In this document: one piece after another, positions 34,657-43,234 of the stretch
Layout: each line of letters begins with the position of its first letter
How positions within the stretch are numbered: the first letter of the stretch is position 1
Assembly: GCF_027925525.1 (NCBI RefSeq)
Contig: NZ_BSDJ01000008.1
Span: 220,383-284,382 of the forward strand
Origin: Paenibacillus tyrphae
GTDB taxonomy: Bacteria; Bacillota; Bacilli; Paenibacillales; NBRC-103111
Direction: 5' to 3'
Length of the DNA stretch: 64,000 nucleotides
Translations under genes and position numbers: made by a program
The notes under the pieces: generated by a model
Database searches by the model: none
What the model saw: only the letters and a program-made list of their open reading frames with translations
Told to the model about the DNA's origin: nothing

Positions 34657-34685
34657 TTGCTACTTATGATGTGAAATTTTATAAT
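34657..34685 (+). promoter_or_regulatory. Promoter of the 84-residue membrane protein gene
   Basis: TTGCTA and a perfect TATAAT, 17 bases apart, 56 bases before the ATG. The gene is therefore probably expressed independently of the lanthipeptide operon. Confidence 0.75.
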
Positions 34686-34740
34686 GGCGTTACAACTTAA
34701 AACCAAATTTGGTTACTCTAGGAGTCTAAAGGGTGATGTT

Positions 34741-34995
34741 ATGGAGCGCAAATTAAATTTATTATTCGGAATTTTTGGAGGAATAATGCTAATTTGCATT
34801 AAACTTCCATCGGTATACTTTTACTCTGTGTTAGAGAACTTTCAAGGATTTATAAGTAGTTACATTGCCCAAATTTTATCTCCTCTTGGATTATTAGTTG
34901 TTATTTACTTCAGCATTGTATTAATTATTGATTGTCTCAAGTCAGAAATTAAAAGAAAGCGCACTAAGGACGAAGAGATTACGGGGAGTAAATAA
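34741..34995 (+). CDS. Small two-helix membrane protein, candidate immunity factor
   Basis: An 84-residue protein with two hydrophobic helices (about 6-24 and 44-64), a short loop, and a positively charged tail (KSEIKRKRTKDEE). I recognise no family. Its base composition is more A/T-rich than the flanking genes. The start at 34741 has AAAGGGTGATGTT before it; an upstream in-frame ATG at 34684 has none. Position right behind the lanthipeptide operon, small size and membrane location resemble LanI-type or other small immunity proteins, while its own strong promoter would allow standing protection. This is inference; it may be unrelated to the cluster. Confidence 0.6.
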   Translation: MERKLNLLFGIFGGIMLICIKLPSVYFYSVLENFQGFISSYIAQILSPLGLLVVIYFSIVLIIDCLKSEIKRKRTKDEEITGSK

Positions 34996-35102
34996 AATAA
35001 TTGTAAAGATCGATTTTGGAATGCATTTGAAAGCAACCAATTTACTTCAGCAAAAACCATTTATTTTTAAGTACCTCATGTATATCAAGGAGGCCTTGAG
35101 GA

Positions 35103-35468
35103 ATGAAAACAAGCGAATTATCGCGATTATCCAATGTCAGCGTACGATCCATCCGGCATTATGAAAATAAAGGCCTTCTACGCGCCGAGAGGCTGGAGAA
35201 TGATTACCGGGATTTCGACGAATCCGCCGTAGAACGAGTCAAGGCGATTCAATTATATTTGAAACTTGGATTAACAACAGATGAGATCGGAGCCTTGTTC
35301 AAGACGGAAGCGGCAGAGCCTGACGAATATGAATATTGCGAGGAGATGCTGGCAACGTATGAAGAGAAGCTAGGCCATGTGAATCGTCAAATCGAAGCGC
35401 TTCATGGATTGAAGAGACTACTGGAGAGGCAAATCGCCTTTACGATCAGCAAAAAGAAAACCGTCTAA
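35103..35468 (+). CDS. MerR family transcriptional regulator
   Basis: A 121-residue regulator. The N-terminal winged helix (MKTSELSRLSNVSVRSIRHYENKGLL) has the MerR pattern, followed by the second helix pair (DESAVERVKAIQLYLKLGLTTDEI) and a long dimerisation helix. No Cys pattern for metal sensing is seen, only one Cys, so an organic ligand is more likely. GGAGG lies about ten bases before the ATG. Downstream, after a terminator, is a promoter with a 20-base spacer and a palindrome, the usual MerR target, in front of the imine-reductase-like gene; it probably controls that gene. Confidence 0.9.
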   Translation: MKTSELSRLSNVSVRSIRHYENKGLLRAERLENDYRDFDESAVERVKAIQLYLKLGLTTDEIGALFKTEAAEPDEYEYCEEMLATYEEKLGHVNRQIEALHGLKRLLERQIAFTISKKKTV

Positions 35469-35478
35469 CACAGATGCA

Positions 35479-35515
35479 GCCCTGGAGTATACAAAACGTT
35501 CCGGGCCTTTTTTTG
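35479..35515 (+). terminator. Terminator of the MerR gene
   Basis: GCCC-T-GGA pairs with TCCGGGC, followed by seven T residues. Confidence 0.65.
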
Positions 35516-35519
35516 CGTA

Positions 35520-35551
35520 TTGACATTGACACTAGTGTAATCCTTTATGAT
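35520..35551 (+). promoter_or_regulatory. MerR-type promoter with palindromic operator
   Basis: TTGACA and TATGAT are separated by 20 bases, longer than normal, and the spacer contains the palindrome ACACTAGTGT (35529-35538). This layout is typical of promoters that MerR-family proteins activate by twisting the DNA. The MerR gene is just upstream and the oxidoreductase gene starts at 35586. Confidence 0.7.
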
Positions 35552-35585
35552 CTGCTTAGTCTCATTTCGAAAGGAGTTTTTCCAT

Positions 35586-36515
35586 ATGAACAGCAGTAAT
35601 CTAAAAGAAAACAATAGTGTTGGCAGTGCGAGTGCAGCCACGAACCGCAAATCGGTGACCGTTATGGGATTAGGGCCGATGGGCCAGGCGATGGCGGGCG
35701 TTTTCCTTGAATCCGGCTATGCGGTAACCGTGTGGAACCGGACTCCAAGTAAAGCGGACGAGCTTGTAGCGAAAGGAGCTATCCGAGCGTCCACAGTCAA
35801 CGAGGCGTTAGCCGCTAATGAGCTCGTGATCCTCAGTCTTACAGACTATGATGTAATGTACGCCATTCTCGAACCGTCTTCGGCAAACTTATCCGGCAAG
35901 GTGCTCGTCAACCTGAGTTCAGATACCCCAGAGAAAGTACGCGAGGCGGCCAAGTGGCTAGCCGACCGTGGAGCCCGGCATGTCACCGGCGGCGTGCAGA
36001 CTCCGCCTTCAGGTATCGGTAAGCCGGAGTCATACACATACTATAGCGGTCCAAGAGAAGTCTTCGAGGCTCATAAGGAGACACTGGAAGTACTGACCGG
36101 TACCGACTATCGGGGCGAGGACCCTGGACTAGCCATGTTGTATTACCAGATTCAGATGGATATATTCTGGACGTCCATGCTTAGCTACCTGCACGCACTT
36201 GCTGTCGCCAACGCGAACGGCATTACGGCGGAGCAGTTCATGCCCTATGCTTCGGCGGCTTTATCGTCATTGCCGAAGTTCGTCGAGTTCTACACGCCGC
36301 GTCTCGACGAGGGCAAGCACCCTGGCGACGTGGACCGACTTGCCATGGGATTCGCAAGCGTCGAACACGTTGTTCATACGACGGAAGATGCCGGCATCGA
36401 CACTACCTTGCCAGCCGCCGTTTTGGAGATCTTCAAGCGAGGCATGAAAAACGGTCACGCTGGCGATAGTTTTACCAGCCTTATTGAAATCTTCAAGAAT
36501 CCAGTTCGACCATAA
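35586..36515 (+). CDS. NAD(P)-dependent oxidoreductase, imine reductase-like (6PGDH/beta-HAD fold)
   Basis: A 309-residue protein with an N-terminal Rossmann domain (VMGLGPMGQAMAGVFLESGY, then VWNRTPSKADELVAKGA, with Arg suggesting NADPH) and a C-terminal helical dimer domain. Segments GGVQTPPSGIG, YYSGPREVFEAHKETLEVL and EDPGLAMLYYQIQMDIF, with Asp in the place used by imine reductases, fit the IRED group more than hydroxyisobutyrate dehydrogenases, which have a catalytic Lys. The substrate is unknown. AAAGGAG lies nine bases before the ATG at 35586; an earlier in-frame codon is not needed. It is probably controlled by the neighbouring MerR protein and ends with its own terminator. Confidence 0.82.
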   Translation: MNSSNLKENNSVGSASAATNRKSVTVMGLGPMGQAMAGVFLESGYAVTVWNRTPSKADELVAKGAIRASTVNEALAANELVILSLTDYDVMYAILEPSSANLSGKVLVNLSSDTPEKVREAAKWLADRGARHVTGGVQTPPSGIGKPESYTYYSGPREVFEAHKETLEVLTGTDYRGEDPGLAMLYYQIQMDIFWTSMLSYLHALAVANANGITAEQFMPYASAALSSLPKFVEFYTPRLDEGKHPGDVDRLAMGFASVEHVVHTTEDAGIDTTLPAAVLEIFKRGMKNGHAGDSFTSLIEIFKNPVRP

Positions 36516-36520
36516 AAATT

Positions 36521-36546
36521 AGGCCATTCCTTGTGGGATGGCCTTT
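36521..36546 (+). terminator. Terminator of the imine-reductase-like gene
   Basis: AGGCCAT and ATGGCCT close a hairpin with a short T run, six bases after the stop codon. Confidence 0.75.
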
Positions 36547-36564
36547 AAACATGGCGTTACAAAC

Positions 36565-36602
36565 ATAAAGCGGCCCGCCGGAATCGCCCCCGGTGAGCCG
36601 CT
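36565..36602 (-). terminator. ilvD terminator
   Basis: On the minus strand AGCGGC pairs with GCCGCT and further inner pairs (CACCGG/CCGGCG) extend it. A short T run follows. It lies just after the ilvD stop codon. Confidence 0.6.
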
Positions 36603-36613
36603 ATTTTTGCTTC

Positions 36614-38299
36614 TTAGATTTTCATGACTCCGCCGGTGCTGGCCGAGGTGACGAGCTTGGAATAGCGGGCCAGATAGCCCGTTTTTACCTTCGGTTCGAA
36701 GCCTTTCCAGTTCGCGCGGCGGCGTTCGAATTCCTCGTCGCTGACCAGCAGCTCGATTTTGCGGTTAACGAGATCGAGCTCGATGATATCGCCGTCCTCG
36801 ACGAAGGCGATCGGACCGCCTTCCGCCGCTTCCGGCGAGATGTGGCCGATGCTGATGCCGCGCGATGCGCCGGAGAAACGGCCATCCGTAATGAGACCGA
36901 CCTTGGCGCCGAGTCCCATCCCGACGATCTGCGAGGTCGGGGCGAGCATTTCCGGCATCCCGGGACCGCCTTTCGGCCCTTCGTAACGGATAACGACGAC
37001 ATGACCTTCTTTGACTTTACCATTGGCGATGCCTTCCAGCGCCGCTTCCTGCGAATCGAAGCAGATGGCCGGCCCTTTGTGATAGCCGCCTACGGACTTG
37101 TCGACCGCGCCGACCTTGATGATCGAGCCGTTCGGCGCCAGGTTGCCGAACAGCACTGCCAGCCCGCCTTGCTCCGAATGCGGATTGTCCAGCGTACGGA
37201 TGACGTCCGTATTCAAAATCTCGCAGCCGGCGACGTTTTCGCGCAGCGTTTTGCCGGTCACGGTGATGCGGTCACCGTACAGCGCGCCCGGCTTTTTGAA
37301 CAATTCGTTCAGAACCGCGCTCACGCCTCCTGCGTTGTGCACGTCCTCGATATGATAATCGGAGGCCGGAGCGATTTTCGCCAAGTGCGGGATACGCTTC
37401 GCCACTTCGTTGATCCGCTCGATCGGGTATTCGAAGCCCGCTTCATGCGCCAAAGCCAGCGTATGCAGCACGGTATTCGTCGAGCCGCCCATCGCCATAT
37501 CCAGCGCGAACGCATTGTCGATCGCTTCCATAGTCACGATATCCCGCGGTTTGATATCCTTTTGAATCAGCTCCATGAGCTGCTTCGCGGAACGCTTCAC
37601 GAATTCTTTGCGGTCTTCGGAAATCGCCAAAATGGTGCCGTTGCCCGGGAGCGCCAGACCGAGAGCTTCTGCCAGACAGTTCATCGAGTTGGCCGTGAAC
37701 ATGCCGGAGCAGGAGCCGCAGGTCGGACAGCCGTATTGCTCAAGCTCAAGCAGACCTTTGTCGTCGATTTTGCCGGCTTGGTAAGCGCCCACGCCTTCGA
37801 ACACGGAGGACAGCGAGATCGAACGGCCGTCGCTCGTTTTCCCCGCTTTCATCGGACCGCCACTAACGAAAACCGTCGGAATGTTGACGCGCAGCGCGCC
37901 CATCATCATGCCCGGCGTAATTTTGTCGCAGTTCGGGATGCAGACCATGCCGTCGAACCAGTGTGCGGATACGACCGTTTCGAGAGAATCCGCAATGATC
38001 TCGCGGCTCGGCAAGGAATAGCGCATGCCGATATGCCCCATGGCAATGCCGTCGTCTACGCCGATCGTGTTAAATTCAAACGGCACGCCGCCTGCTTCGC
38101 GAATCGCTTCTTTCACGATCTTGCCGAATTCCTGCAAGTGCACGTGACCCGGAACAATGTCGATATACGAGTTGCAAACCGCGATAAACGGCTTGTCGAA
38201 GTCCTCCTCTTTGACGCCGGCGGCACGCAGCAAGCTGCGGTGCGGAGCGCGGTCAAAGCCCTTTTTGATCATGTCGCTTCTCATTTTTCCCTTGGACAT
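36614..38299 (-). CDS. ilvD: Dihydroxy-acid dehydratase
   Basis: A 561-residue iron-sulfur enzyme that dehydrates 2,3-dihydroxy acids in valine, leucine and isoleucine synthesis. Cluster Cys residues are seen in [24 protein letters not shown] and [15 protein letters not shown]. The C-terminal segments [20 protein letters not shown] and [20 protein letters not shown] are typical. Length matches Bacillus IlvD. GGAGG lies ten bases before the ATG at 38299. It is not next to other ilv genes here, and no T-box was seen in its leader. A candidate promoter lies at 38363-38391. Confidence 0.97.
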   Translation of the reverse strand: MSKGKMRSDMIKKGFDRAPHRSLLRAAGVKEEDFDKPFIAVCNSYIDIVPGHVHLQEFGKIVKEAIREAGGVPFEFNTIGVDDGIAMGHIGMRYSLPSREIIADSLETVVSAHWFDGMVCIPNCDKITPGMMMGALRVNIPTVFVSGGPMKAGKTSDGRSISLSSVFEGVGAYQAGKIDDKGLLELEQYGCPTCGSCSGMFTANSMNCLAEALGLALPGNGTILAISEDRKEFVKRSAKQLMELIQKDIKPRDIVTMEAIDNAFALDMAMGGSTNTVLHTLALAHEAGFEYPIERINEVAKRIPHLAKIAPASDYHIEDVHNAGGVSAVLNELFKKPGALYGDRITVTGKTLRENVAGCEILNTDVIRTLDNPHSEQGGLAVLFGNLAPNGSIIKVGAVDKSVGGYHKGPAICFDSQEAALEGIANGKVKEGHVVVIRYEGPKGGPGMPEMLAPTSQIVGMGLGAKVGLITDGRFSGASRGISIGHISPEAAEGGPIAFVEDGDIIELDLVNRKIELLVSDEEFERRRANWKGFEPKVKTGYLARYSKLVTSASTGGVMKI

Positions 38300-38362
38300 T
38301 CGCTTAAAGCCTCCGTTTCCATCCCTATGAAAATAGAATTCTACGATTTAACGCTTCACTCG

Positions 38363-38391
38363 ATTGTATCACGTTTCCCCGGAATTGAAAA
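38363..38391 (-). promoter_or_regulatory. Probable ilvD promoter
   Basis: On the minus strand TTTTCA and TACAAT are 17 bases apart, 64 bases before the ilvD ATG. A GC hairpin with seven T (38407-38431) lies just upstream of it, with no gene to terminate on that strand. Confidence 0.5.
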
Positions 38392-38510
38392 CGTGAACCA
38401 GACTGGAAAAAAAGCCGGTTTCCCCGGCTGACGGACCGTTTTTGCGGCTTGGTCAGGAAATCTGTTATAATTCGGGTAGCTTCAGGAATTTAAGTATCGG
38501 AGGATGCGTC

Positions 38511-38804
38511 ATGACGGAGTTTGATTTTTTGTACGACGGTACGGAGGAAACGAAAACCCGCTTCGTATGCGTAGTCGGCGAAACGCTGCGGCGGTTCGAT
38601 CTGGCGATTACGAGCACGAATCGTTTTTATGGTAAAAAATTAGTCACTGACATGCAGACGGGACGGACGGCGGTCATCGGACCGGACGATCTGGAGGAAG
38701 AAGGATATCTGGAGCATGCGTACAAGCTCAGCGAAGAGGAAGCCAACGAGCTGCGGGCGTTTCTGAGCGAGGTTGTCGGGCCGATCAGCTTCTCGGACAT
38801 TTGA
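38511..38804 (+). CDS. DUF3055-like small protein
   Basis: A 97-residue acidic protein with no membrane segment. The pattern VRF or TRFVxVVGE, then RFDLAITSTNRFYGKKLV, then MQTGRTAVIGPDDLEEEGYLE agrees with what I remember of the DUF3055 group of Bacillales, which has no known function. GGAGG lies seven bases before the ATG at 38511; an earlier in-frame codon at 38442 lacks one. A TATAAT box at about 38465 with a weak -35 lies upstream, and a clear terminator lies downstream, so it is a single-gene unit. Confidence 0.7.
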   Translation: MTEFDFLYDGTEETKTRFVCVVGETLRRFDLAITSTNRFYGKKLVTDMQTGRTAVIGPDDLEEEGYLEHAYKLSEEEANELRAFLSEVVGPISFSDI

Positions 38805-38817
38805 GCGGATAGCGGGA

Positions 38818-38851
38818 GACGGGATTACTTCACGGTAAGCCCGTCTTTTTT
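38818..38851 (+). terminator. Terminator of the DUF3055-like gene
   Basis: GACGGG and CCCGTC around 16 bases, followed by six T residues. Confidence 0.8.
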
Positions 38852-38893
38852 GCTTAATTTAAGAAGGGTCTCGAAGCTTACGGCTTTTCCCCG

Positions 38894-39211
38894 TTATCTC
38901 TTGACCAGATCCTCGCGCACCGGCGTGAACGAGTCGAGCAGCGCGCTCGCCTCCAATGCCCGGCAGCCGTGCTTCGCCCCGCTCGGGATGTAGATCGTCT
39001 CTCCCGCCGCGATTACCTTCGTTTCCCCGTCCACCGTAAATTCCAACCGGCCCCTCAAGCAGTACGATAGCTGCTCGTGCGGATGGCTGTGCACGTACCC
39101 TTCGGCCCCTTCCTCGAAATGCACTTCCATCATCATGATGCCGGCTCCCGGCTCGAATATTTTCCGTTTCACGCCGGGCTCGGCGTTTTCCCATACGTTG
39201 ATGTTGCTCAT
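38894..39211 (-). CDS. Cupin-domain protein
   Basis: A 105-residue single-domain cupin. Motif 1 reads GYVHSHPHEQLSYCLRG, with His and Glu metal ligands, and motif 2 is GETIYIPSGAKHGCRALE, with the last His. Such small cupins bind a metal and act as dioxygenases, isomerases or sensors; the substrate cannot be told. GAGGGGGA lies before the ATG at 39211. It lies next to an AraC regulator gene on the same strand (about 110 bp), with no obvious functional link. Confidence 0.85.
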   Translation of the reverse strand: MSNINVWENAEPGVKRKIFEPGAGIMMMEVHFEEGAEGYVHSHPHEQLSYCLRGRLEFTVDGETKVIAAGETIYIPSGAKHGCRALEASALLDSFTPVREDLVKR

Positions 39212-39320
39212 GCGTCGTCCCCCTCTTCTCGTTCCTAGTCTTTCGATTATATCTTAAGGGTGCACGAATTCGAAGGGAGTCTCCCCAGATGAAATAGGCT
39301 TTTTTTCAGATATGGACGTC

Positions 39321-40136
39321 TTAGCGGGGAGCAGTTCCTTTGCGGTACTGCTCCGGGGTGACACCGGTCGCTTTTGCAAAAGCCCGATAAAGTTGACTTG
39401 GGCTCGAAAATCCCAGACTATAGCTGATCTCCGTGACGCTGGCTCGCGTCCTTGCGAGCTGCTCCTTCGCCTGTTCGATCCGCAAGCGCAAAATATATTG
39501 ATAAGGCGTCACGCCCACTGTCTGCGTAAAAGAGCGAATAAAGTGAAACTTGCTTTGATAAACGAGCGAAGCAAGCCTCTCCATCGTCAGCCGTTCCGTA
39601 TAATGCGCATGAATAAACTCCAGAATATCCGTCATTCCCGATACGAATGCCGGATCGGCATGCCTTACGTTCAGCCCGCCGGAGACGCGGGAACCGTTTT
39701 TTTCCACCACGCGCCGTATATAAGCCAGCACCCGGCTTTCGGTTTCCTCTACCGCGAGCGGGTCGGGACCGTCACGAAGCAGCAGCTCGGAAGTCCAGGA
39801 CTTCATTCGTTTTTTGATGTCTTCGAGGTTAAAAAGCGGCCGCGAATCCAGCTCCGGCTCCCGTTCCCGCCATCCTTCAGCAAGCAATTGCTTCCGAACC
39901 TGCACGATATATACGCCTCCATCCGGGCCAAGCGAAAAATGATGCTCCTCCCCCGGATACTGGATCAACGCGTGGCCTCCGCTGATCGAATACACTCTCC
40001 GCTCCTGCGTCAAGCGGCACGTGCCGGTGACCGGAATGGTAATTTGATAAAAATCGGCATGGGCATGGGGGATATTCTCAAACGTATTCTCGATGCGCCA
40101 CAGCTCCATGTTCGGCGTCGTCAACTTAAATTGCAT
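39321..40136 (-). CDS. AraC family transcriptional regulator
   Basis: A 271-residue regulator with an N-terminal cupin-type sensor domain (about residues 10-110; HAHADFYQITIPVTGTC and YPGEEHHFSLG) and a C-terminal double helix-turn-helix (LTMERLASLVYQSKFHFIRSF, then SVTEISYSLGFSSPSQLYRAF, then TPEQYR). AraC proteins of this type bind a small molecule and activate a nearby gene. It is divergent from the MFS exporter gene, and the 118-bp gap holds an 11-bp perfect inverted repeat, the likely operator. The exporter substrate may be its ligand. Confidence 0.9.
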   Translation of the reverse strand: MQFKLTTPNMELWRIENTFENIPHAHADFYQITIPVTGTCRLTQERRVYSISGGHALIQYPGEEHHFSLGPDGGVYIVQVRKQLLAEGWREREPELDSRPLFNLEDIKKRMKSWTSELLLRDGPDPLAVEETESRVLAYIRRVVEKNGSRVSGGLNVRHADPAFVSGMTDILEFIHAHYTERLTMERLASLVYQSKFHFIRSFTQTVGVTPYQYILRLRIEQAKEQLARTRASVTEISYSLGFSSPSQLYRAFAKATGVTPEQYRKGTAPR

Positions 40137-40165
40137 GTCCGGTCTCCCTCCTTCCCGCCATTATA

Positions 40166-40198
40166 GCAAAAATTGCTCGGACGTTAAGCAATTTTTGC
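40166..40198. promoter_or_regulatory. Inverted-repeat operator between the AraC and MFS genes
   Basis: GCAAAAATTGC and GCAATTTTTGC are perfect inverse copies separated by 11 bases, centre to centre two helical turns. The left arm abuts a TATAAT box (40160-40165, minus strand) of the AraC gene, and the right arm lies upstream of the MFS gene, whose own promoter is weak. A dimeric regulator could repress its own gene and activate the exporter. Confidence 0.6.
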
Positions 40199-40254
40199 GG
40201 CGACTTCGTCCGCCTCCTCCCTTAAGATTAGAAAGAAAAAAAGGATAGGTGCCT

Positions 40255-41493
40255 ATGAACGCTAAAGACACGTTAAGCAAAACCGCCTCGGCCGGCATGC
40301 TTGCGCTGACCGGGGTCAGCCTGGCGCATCTGCTGAATGACGCGATGCAGTCCGCCATCCCCGCGGTATTTCCGATCTTCCAGCAATCGATGCAGCTCAG
40401 CTTCGCGCAAATCGGCTGGATCGCCTTCGCCCTGAACGTCACGGCCTCCGTATTGCAGCCGCTGGTCGGCTATTACACCGACAAGCGTCCGACGCCGCTG
40501 CTGCTTCCGGCAGGCATGGTTTTCTCGCTGCTCGGCATGATCGGGTTCGCCTATTCGGCCAATTGGTGGTTGCTGATTGCCTCCGCCTTGCTGCTGGGCG
40601 TCGGCTCGTCCGTGCTGCATCCCGAATCTTCGCGGGTTGCCCACCTTGCCTCCGCCAAAGGAAGAGGACTCGCCCAATCGATCTTTCAGGTCGGGGGCAA
40701 CACCGGACAGGCGCTGGCTCCCTTAATCGTCGCCTGGCTCGTGGTGCCTCAAGGACAACGGGGGCTGCTCTTGTTTTCGTTTGCCGCCGTACTGGGAATC
40801 GTGCTGCAGGGTATCGTCTCGGGCTGGTACCGGCGTCATCTTGCCGCTCAGTCCGCTAAGAAACGGAGCGCATTACCGGCCGATACGAAGCCCTTGAAAA
40901 AAGGATATGTCTCCTTCGCCATCGGTTTGCTGATTGTCTTGTTGTTCTCCAAATTTGTGTATATTGCCGGCATGACCGGCTACTATGCCTTTTATTATAT
41001 GGACCGGTACGGGTTGTCCTTGGAAAAGGCCCAGCTTTGCTTGTTCGTGCTGCAAGCGGCCGGCATGCTCGGGACGCTGTTCGGCGGTCCGCTTGCCGAT
41101 CGTTTCGGACGGAAGCGAATCATCTGGTTTTCCATTCTCGGCACCGCGCCGTTCTCGCTGCTGCTGCCCTATGCCACGCCGTTCTGGGCCGCCGTGCTTT
41201 GCTTTATGATCGGCGCCATCCTGATGTCCGGGTTTACGGTAATTATCGTGTACGCCCAGGAGCTGCTCCCGGGGAAGGTCGGGACCGTCGCCGGGCTGTT
41301 TTTCGGATTGGCCTTCGGGCTCGGCGGGCTCGGGTCCGTCGTTCTGGGCGCGCTGATCGATAAGACGAGCATCTCCTTCGTCATTCAGCTCTGCGCCTTC
41401 CTCCCGCTGCTGGGCGTCGCAGCTCTGCTCCTGCCCAAAGACGTCGGTGCAGTCAGGCAAATCCCGGAAGCGGAGACGGTCGCGGGGGTGTGA
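40255..41493 (+). CDS. MFS transporter, Fsr (fosmidomycin resistance)-like
   Basis: A 412-residue major facilitator with 12 predicted membrane helices. It resembles Fsr: SLAHLLNDAMQSAIPAVFP at the start, QPLVGYYTDKRPTP in the loop, GVGSSVLHPESSRVA, and AQSIFQVGGNTGQALAPL. Fsr-type proteins export drugs such as fosmidomycin by proton exchange. The real substrate here is not known. The ATG at 40255 is preceded by AAAGGA; a GTG two codons earlier is also open. It is probably controlled by the divergent AraC protein and ends at a bidirectional terminator. Confidence 0.88.
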   Translation: MNAKDTLSKTASAGMLALTGVSLAHLLNDAMQSAIPAVFPIFQQSMQLSFAQIGWIAFALNVTASVLQPLVGYYTDKRPTPLLLPAGMVFSLLGMIGFAYSANWWLLIASALLLGVGSSVLHPESSRVAHLASAKGRGLAQSIFQVGGNTGQALAPLIVAWLVVPQGQRGLLLFSFAAVLGIVLQGIVSGWYRRHLAAQSAKKRSALPADTKPLKKGYVSFAIGLLIVLLFSKFVYIAGMTGYYAFYYMDRYGLSLEKAQLCLFVLQAAGMLGTLFGGPLADRFGRKRIIWFSILGTAPFSLLLPYATPFWAAVLCFMIGAILMSGFTVIIVYAQELLPGKVGTVAGLFFGLAFGLGGLGSVVLGALIDKTSISFVIQLCAFLPLLGVAALLLPKDVGAVRQIPEAETVAGV

Positions 41494-41537
41494 CTGCCGA
41501 ATTCCGGTAAGATTAGCCTGCACTCCAAGCTAAAACA

Positions 41538-41587
41538 AAACAGACCTCCGGGCTGCATCGGCATCAGCAGCCTTAGGAGGTCTGTTT
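41538..41587. terminator. Bidirectional terminator between the MFS and thioesterase genes
   Basis: AAACAGACCTCC and GGAGGTCTGTTT form a perfect 12-bp stem. The loop contains a further GGCTGC/GCAGCC stem. The flanking genes converge. Confidence 0.85.
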
Positions 41588-41602
41588 CATTCCTATCTTC
41601 GG

Positions 41603-42115
41603 TTATTCCCAAGGAAAATCCGTAATCAAATAATCCGCGAATGCTTTGCTCTGCTCACGGCGGATTCTGCGTATTTCCGCCCGGTGCTTCGCCGTTTCGT
41701 GCAGCCGCTTCTCTTCCTCCGTCTCCGGGATGACTTGCGGCACCGGAACGGGCCGCTGGTCGTCATTCAGCGCGACGAAGGTCAGGAAGGCCGTTGCCGC
41801 GATTTTCCGCTCGCCGGTAATCAGGTCCTCGGTGATGACTTTTACAAATACTTCCATCGAGCTTTTGCCGGTCCAGGTCACGAACGATTCGAGACAGACC
41901 GAGTCCGTAGGTCGCACAGGCGACAAAAAGTCGACGGAGTCGGTGGATGCGGTAACGACGTTTTCCCGGCAATGCTTGGAAGCCGAAATCGAAGCGATAT
42001 CGTCAATATAAGCCATCAGCTTACCGCCAAACAGCGTATTGTGATTGTTGACATCGGTCGGGAATACCCGGGAAGTTTTGTAGCATCGCGATTGTTTGGC
42101 ATATTGTTGTTCCAT
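41603..42115 (-). CDS. Acyl-CoA thioesterase, hotdog fold (YkhA-like)
   Basis: A 170-residue hotdog-fold enzyme that hydrolyses acyl-CoA. The N-terminal VFPTDVNNHNTLFGGKLMAYID holds the catalytic Asn and Asp area of the YkhA/YciA type, and SVDFLSPVRPTDSV follows. The C-terminus is a charged helix. The length matches B. subtilis YkhA. It is 21 bp behind the exonuclease gene on the same strand, so the two may be cotranscribed, though they share no pathway. Confidence 0.9.
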   Translation of the reverse strand: MEQQYAKQSRCYKTSRVFPTDVNNHNTLFGGKLMAYIDDIASISASKHCRENVVTASTDSVDFLSPVRPTDSVCLESFVTWTGKSSMEVFVKVITEDLITGERKIAATAFLTFVALNDDQRPVPVPQVIPETEEEKRLHETAKHRAEIRRIRREQSKAFADYLITDFPWE

Positions 42116-42136
42116 AAGTTCAGCCGCCTCTTTTCA

Positions 42137-43045
42137 TTATCCGATCAATTTCATTAATCCCCTGAATTCCAGCTCTTCAAACTTGCTCAGGACCGTTTGC
42201 CGGTCCATTTCCCAGTAGCAGCTTTCCAGCGCGCAGGCGACAGGCGCTTCGCAGCAGATCGTCGCAAGACTTCGCGAGAGATGCAGCATATCGAGCTGCG
42301 TTTCGATTTTGGAGCGGACGCCCTTCGGCAGCAGCGCCAGATTTTCCAAAATCCCTTCGATCGATTCGTACTCCACCAGCAGCTTGAGCGCCGTCTTTTC
42401 TCCGATGCCTTTGACGCCGGGGTAATTATCCGCCGTGTCGCCCATAAGCCCTTTGAGATCGATAAATTGCTTCGGTGTCAGCTGCATTTCCTCAAGCAAC
42501 GATTCCGGGCTGTAGACGGCGTAATTGCCTTGGCCCTTCTTCATAATCACGACCCGCACCCGCTCGGCCACAAGCTGCAGCATATCGTGATCTCCCGTCA
42601 GTATGTATACTTCCGCGTCCTGACTATAGTGCTTCGCCAGCGTGCCGATGCAATCGTCAGCCTCATACCCGGTGATGCCGACGTTCACAACGCCGAAGCT
42701 GGACGTTACCTCTTTGACAAGGTCGAACTGGGGAATAAGCTCCTCCGGACATTCGACCCGGTTCGCTTTGTATTCCGTGAATTGCTCGCTGCGGAACGTT
42801 TTGCTCCCCATGTCCCAGCAGCATACGATGTGCGTCGGCTCAAACCGCTGCACCGCATCCCAAAAATATTTCACGAATCCGAATACGGCGTTCGTCGGCA
42901 TCCCGGCGCTCGTCTTCATAATATATCCGCTGTAGGAAGTGGCATAAAAAGCGCGGAACAGCAAGGCCATTCCGTCGACGAGCAGAACCCGCGGAAGCGT
43001 CGCATTGTTATCGTGTATATCGTTTGTTTCCTTCAACTGCTCCAA
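42137..43045 (-). CDS. 5'-3' exonuclease (YpcP-like, PolI N-terminal domain family)
   Basis: A 302-residue stand-alone version of the 5' nuclease domain of DNA polymerase I. It would remove RNA primers and flaps during replication and repair. The acidic metal residues are in VLLVDGMALLFRAF, YEADDCIGTLA and LTGDHDMLQL. The helix-hairpin-helix follows as DLKGLMGDTADNYPGVKGIGEKTA. Length and pattern match YpcP. The start appears to be TTG at 43045, because GGGAG lies nine bases before it and the frame holds no better ATG before the catalytic core. Confidence 0.9.
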   Translation of the reverse strand: MEQLKETNDIHDNNATLPRVLLVDGMALLFRAFYATSYSGYIMKTSAGMPTNAVFGFVKYFWDAVQRFEPTHIVCCWDMGSKTFRSEQFTEYKANRVECPEELIPQFDLVKEVTSSFGVVNVGITGYEADDCIGTLAKHYSQDAEVYILTGDHDMLQLVAERVRVVIMKKGQGNYAVYSPESLLEEMQLTPKQFIDLKGLMGDTADNYPGVKGIGEKTALKLLVEYESIEGILENLALLPKGVRSKIETQLDMLHLSRSLATICCEAPVACALESCYWEMDRQTVLSKFEELEFRGLMKLIG

Positions 43046-43155
43046 GCTTCATCTCTCCCATGAACCGTTATTCCTTCATCATTATAGCACAGGTTCGCAC
43101 GCCGGAGACGCAACGTTTGCAAATGCAAAAATCCCCAGCCTCTTTTTGACAACCA

Positions 43156-43212
43156 TAAAAAGAATCCCGATCGATTCGCGGGCCTTATAAAGACCCACGC
43201 TCGATCAGGATT
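43156..43212 (-). terminator. Terminator of the NRPS operon
   Basis: AATCC-T-GATCGA pairs with TCGATC-G-GGATT on the minus strand, with an inner GTGGGTC/GGCCCGC pairing, then CTTTTT. It lies about 23 bases after the NRPS stop codon and marks the end of the assembly-line transcript. Confidence 0.75.
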
Positions 43213-43234
43213 GATTTAGTTCGATAGCCGTCCG

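Noticed and set aside
36593..38431. 612-codon open frame opposite ilvD
   Set aside because: It is antisense to a complete ilvD; its His/Arg/Phe-rich composition is typical of shadow frames.
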